In this document: positions 51,748 to 51,837 of the stretch, piece by piece | Numbering within the stretch: the stretch's first letter is position 1 | Layout: every line of letters begins with the position of its first letter | Source: an uncultured bacterium | GTDB lineage: Bacteria; Patescibacteriota; Minisyncoccia; Phycocordibacterales; UBA2100 | Direction of reading: 5' to 3' | Assembly: GCA_903854215.1 (NCBI GenBank) | Contig: CAINVT010000013.1 | Span: 1 to 51,837, forward strand | Length of the DNA stretch: 51,837 nucleotides | Program-made: the position numbers and the translations under genes | The notes under the pieces: generated by a model | What the model was told of the DNA's origin: nothing | The model's database searches: none | What the model saw: the letters and a program-made list of their open reading frames with translations, nothing else

Positions 51748-51837
51748 TTAGCATTTTTGCCGGATTGTTGCGAATAATTTCTTCTTGGCGGACTGCATCT
51801 CTTGTGCTGCTTTGAGGTGATTTTTCTCCATCATCGT
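51748..51837 (-). CDS. possible partial gene at window end
   Basis: Thirty codons open on the minus strand to the window edge, ending KKLFATIRQKC and TAA. It is either the end of a longer gene or a tiny ORF starting at 51834. Too short to identify. Confidence 0.3.
   Translation of the reverse strand, partial: TMMEKNHLKAAQEMQSAKKKLFATIRQKC

Overview
The window looks like a chromosome segment of a Candidate Phyla Radiation bacterium (Patescibacteria, probably Parcubacteria-like). This is inferred from gene content and style: a short IF-2 that begins directly at its G domain, bS21, a group of small VirB2/TrbC-like membrane proteins, compact monofunctional genes, and many leaderless genes whose -10 box lies 6-10 nt before the ATG. 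TGA is used as a stop (for example in trxB), so the standard bacterial code applies rather than the Gracilibacteria code. I could run no searches, so family calls rest on motifs read from the translations.

Layout. 1-2007: Nudix hydrolase, an AT-rich nucleotidyltransferase and a DUF218/YdcF protein. 2030-17488: a probable 15.4-kb genomic island bounded on the right by tRNA-Trp and on the left by a copy of that tRNA's 3' end inside a structured repeat. It carries an IS481-like element, a helicase fused to five zinc-ribbon repeats, a sigma factor with a palindromic operator over its -35 box, a protein with a sigma region 4 and a zinc knuckle, a large multi-HTH protein ending in an FtsK-gamma-like domain, a DEAH helicase, a serine recombinase, and a two-gene unit of an HNH nuclease and a proteasome-like Ntn hydrolase. 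17683-28600: cysH, L33, a pilin-like protein, ClpB, an HtrA-like pseudoprotease, cysteine desulfurase, infB-rbfA, and tRNAs Tyr, Cys, Leu and Lys. 29400-33660: tRNA-Leu, five VirB2-like membrane proteins in a row, a solute-binding protein and a methyltransferase. 33700-40250: a 32-aa gene, gyrA, an MBL-fold protein, a probable structured RNA, rpsA and a MutT-like protein. 40250-51837: two REP-associated tyrosine transposases (RAYTs) with flanking palindromes, a truncated HIT gene, pth, lepB, a HisRS-like paralog, a transglutaminase-like protein, rpsU, ybeY, ftsA, ftsZ, trxB, an S53 peptidase and a coiled-coil protein.

Two expression styles coexist. Housekeeping genes are mostly leaderless. 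Most island genes, and a few scattered small genes (cysH, 18504, 19915, 26963, 33972), have a strong Shine-Dalgarno site, often a clear -35/-10 promoter, and in many cases their own hairpin terminator.

The most unusual feature is a set of inverted-repeat elements. Three copies (Trp, Tyr, Cys) sit 3' of tRNA genes and carry an antisense copy of that tRNA's own T arm, two hairpins separated by a conserved linker (CGAGKCMGGG), and a sense copy of the tRNA 3' end. Two other elements have 30-31 bp locus-specific perfect arms around a 39-nt core conserved at 38/39 positions. Smaller repeats have inserted in frame into the cysteine desulfurase and IF-2 genes, and a RAYT palindrome has truncated a HIT gene.
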